Assembly (NCBI RefSeq): GCF_000023825.1
Contig: NC_013061.1
Coordinates: 1,736,001 to 1,800,000, forward strand
Reading direction: 5' to 3'
DNA: 64,000 nucleotides
Source: Pedobacter heparinus DSM 2366
GTDB taxonomy: Bacteria > Bacteroidota > Bacteroidia > Sphingobacteriales > Sphingobacteriaceae
The position numbers and the translations under genes are program-made. The notes beneath the pieces were generated by a model. That model saw only the letters and a program-made list of their open reading frames with translations. It did not search any database and was not told where the DNA came from. Positions 62,476 to 64,000 of the stretch are shown here, one piece after another; position 1 is the stretch's first letter; each line of letters opens with the position of its first letter.

Positions 62476-62571
62476 CGCAAGGCAAACTTACAATTAATTA
62501 TAAAGTGTTTTACCACCAATAGCAAGGGAATTTATACTTTTGCATGCAAAACGACTAACTGACATTCGTAA
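62476..62571. promoter_or_regulatory. divergent promoter region, S4/aroB and proline dehydrogenase
   Basis: 96 bp. Minus: TAAGTTTG (62490-62483), nearly leaderless. Plus: TACTTTTG (62535-62542), 29 bases before the proline dehydrogenase ATG. Neither has a clear TTTG at 19 bp. Confidence 0.5.
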
Positions 62572-63759
62572 ATGGAAACACTCCCCAAGAGATCATTAAA
62601 TTTTGATGATACGGAAATTGCTTTTCGCAATAAATCGGATACTGAGCTGAATGCGGCTTATTGGTTGTTCAAAATCATTAGCAGTAACTTTTTAACCAAA
62701 GTAGGGCCGCCCATAACTAATTTTTTCCTGAACATTGGCCTGCCCATCAAAGGCATCATCAAGGCTACCCTGTTTAAACATTTTTGTGGTGGAGAAACCA
62801 TTGCTGAATGTGAGCATACCATACAACAGCTGGCATCGGGTAAAGTAGGTACTATTTTGGACTATTCAGTAGAGGGGGAGGAAGAAGAGATTGTTTTTGA
62901 TTTTACCTGTGAGGAGATCATCCGGACAATCGAAAGGGCAACAGGGGATAAAAGGATTCCCATTACTGTTTTTAAAGTGACCGGTATTGGCAGGTTTGGT
63001 CTGTTGGAAAAACTGGATGCAAAGAAAGAACTTAATGCAGCAGAGCAGACAGAATTTGAAAAGCTGAAACAGCGTTGTGAAAAGATATGCAGAAGGGCAT
63101 TCGATAAAAATGTACCGGTAATGATAGATGCTGAAGAAACCTGGATACAGGATACGATTGATGAGCTGGCTTTCGATATGATGCGTTTGTTTAATCAGAA
63201 AAACTGCATTGTTTACAATACCTATCAGCTGTACCGCCACGATAAACTAGCCGATTTAAAATCAGACCACCTGATAGCCAGGGAACAGGGTTTTGTACTG
63301 GGCGTAAAAATGGTACGGGGTGCCTATATGGAAAAAGAACGAAAAAGGGCAGAAGAACTGGGCTTTCCTTCACCTATTCAGGTAGATAAAGCTGCGTGTG
63401 ACAGGGATTATGATGCTTCTTTACATTATTGTATGGAACACATCAACGACATTGCCTTCGTGTGCGGAACGCATAATGAAAATAGCTGCAGGGTATTGGC
63501 CCAATTTCTGGATGAATATAAAATTGCACACAACCATCCTCATGTTTATTTTGCACAGTTATTGGGTATGAGCGACAATTTAAGCTTCAACTTATCAGAT
63601 GCCGGTTATAATGTAGCTAAATATGTGCCTTATGGGCCAATAAAAGCCGTTATGCCTTATCTTTTCAGGAGAGCTCAGGAAAATACCTCTATAGCAGGTG
63701 CAACCAGCAGAGAGCTTGGATTAATTATAAAAGAGAAGCAACGCAGGAGGCTTAAGTAG
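62572..63759 (+). CDS. proline dehydrogenase family protein
   Basis: 395 residues. FAD-dependent TIM barrel of the PutA/ProDH type, oxidising proline to 1-pyrroline-5-carboxylate. Seen: FKVTGIGRFGLLEKL near 126-140, MIDAEETWIQDTIDEL near 184-199, YNTYQLYRHDKLADL, the conserved GVKMVRGAYMEKERKRA near 244-260, CGTHNENSC, and YVPYGPIKAVMPYLFRRAQEN with the substrate-binding RxxEN-like end. Monofunctional: no P5C dehydrogenase domain. Own promoter, divergent from the S4/aroB pair; strong terminator follows. Confidence 0.92.
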   Translation: METLPKRSLNFDDTEIAFRNKSDTELNAAYWLFKIISSNFLTKVGPPITNFFLNIGLPIKGIIKATLFKHFCGGETIAECEHTIQQLASGKVGTILDYSVEGEEEEIVFDFTCEEIIRTIERATGDKRIPITVFKVTGIGRFGLLEKLDAKKELNAAEQTEFEKLKQRCEKICRRAFDKNVPVMIDAEETWIQDTIDELAFDMMRLFNQKNCIVYNTYQLYRHDKLADLKSDHLIAREQGFVLGVKMVRGAYMEKERKRAEELGFPSPIQVDKAACDRDYDASLHYCMEHINDIAFVCGTHNENSCRVLAQFLDEYKIAHNHPHVYFAQLLGMSDNLSFNLSDAGYNVAKYVPYGPIKAVMPYLFRRAQENTSIAGATSRELGLIIKEKQRRRLK

Positions 63760-63781
63760 TAAACAGAGGAGGGATAAATAA

Positions 63782-63815
63782 AAAAACAGCTTTTGCATCT
63801 GCAAAAGCTGTTTTT
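63782..63815. terminator. bidirectional terminator
   Basis: 16-bp perfect inverted repeat AAAAACAGCTTTTGCA / TGCAAAAGCTGTTTTT with a 2-base center, between proline dehydrogenase (ends 63759) and katG (ends 63839), with A/T tracts both ways. Confidence 0.9.
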
Positions 63816-63838
63816 GTTCATTCGTTGGGTTAATTAAA

Positions 63839-64000
<162 letters not shown>

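Overview
The window looks like a chromosomal segment of a Bacteroidota bacterium, most likely Sphingobacteriaceae and close to Pedobacter. The signs are a SusC/SusD pair with an ECF sigma/FecR switch, a complete Bat (aerotolerance) operon, a primary-type sigma factor of only 286 residues, a one-piece E1 2-oxoacid dehydrogenase, a tmRNA whose tag reads GENNYALAA, and promoters of the TTTG-N19-TAnnTTTG kind. Genes rarely carry a Shine-Dalgarno sequence. No IS element, CRISPR array, tRNA or rRNA gene was found. Species assignment is inference.

Layout. 1-11.1 kb is mostly housekeeping: an Old Yellow Enzyme, an SRPBCC protein with pyrE, a divergent sigma-70 factor, a Nudix hydrolase, coaD-rsmD-DUF3822, a RecD-like helicase, an orphan four-helix-bundle sensor, a histidine kinase, GtrA and an AraC regulator. 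11.3-19.4 kb is a probable detoxification operon: a UvrA-like ABC ATPase followed by TolC, HlyD and RND efflux genes. It is closed by a 202-bp inverted-repeat element at 19408-19609. 19.7-28.0 kb is the moxR-DUF58-Bat operon, followed by a large AsmA-like gene. 31.1-38.5 kb is a patchy, AT-rich accessory zone. It holds small stress and resistance genes (YdeI-like, sterol desaturase-like, GlxA, VOC, TlpA, AAA NTPase, ANT(6)-like) and gene debris: a Fic N-terminus, a DUF6266-like start and a second TlpA tail. 38.5-48.0 kb is a TonB nutrient-uptake locus (ECF sigma, FecR, SusC, SusD, DUF5017 lipoprotein, metallophosphoesterase). It is followed on the other strand by an MBL-fold protein, an SGNH esterase and a CE15-like esterase (48.2-51.6 kb). 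tmRNA, an aminotransferase, a DUF1573 protein and the fused E1 come next. 56.4-62.5 kb encodes aromatic amino-acid biosynthesis: aroC, aroA, DAHP synthase/chorismate mutase, pheA and aroB. Proline dehydrogenase and the 3' end of katG close the window.

The most striking element is between aroB and pheA. It is a complete ribosome-mediated transcription attenuator: a promoter with exact 19-bp spacing, a 21-codon leader peptide whose residues 8-16 are YWFGYFYYF, an antiterminator strand embedded in the last leader codons and stop, and a perfect 12-bp terminator with a U-tract. It should tune pheA, DAHP synthase/chorismate mutase, aroA and aroC to the supply of charged Phe, Tyr and Trp tRNAs.
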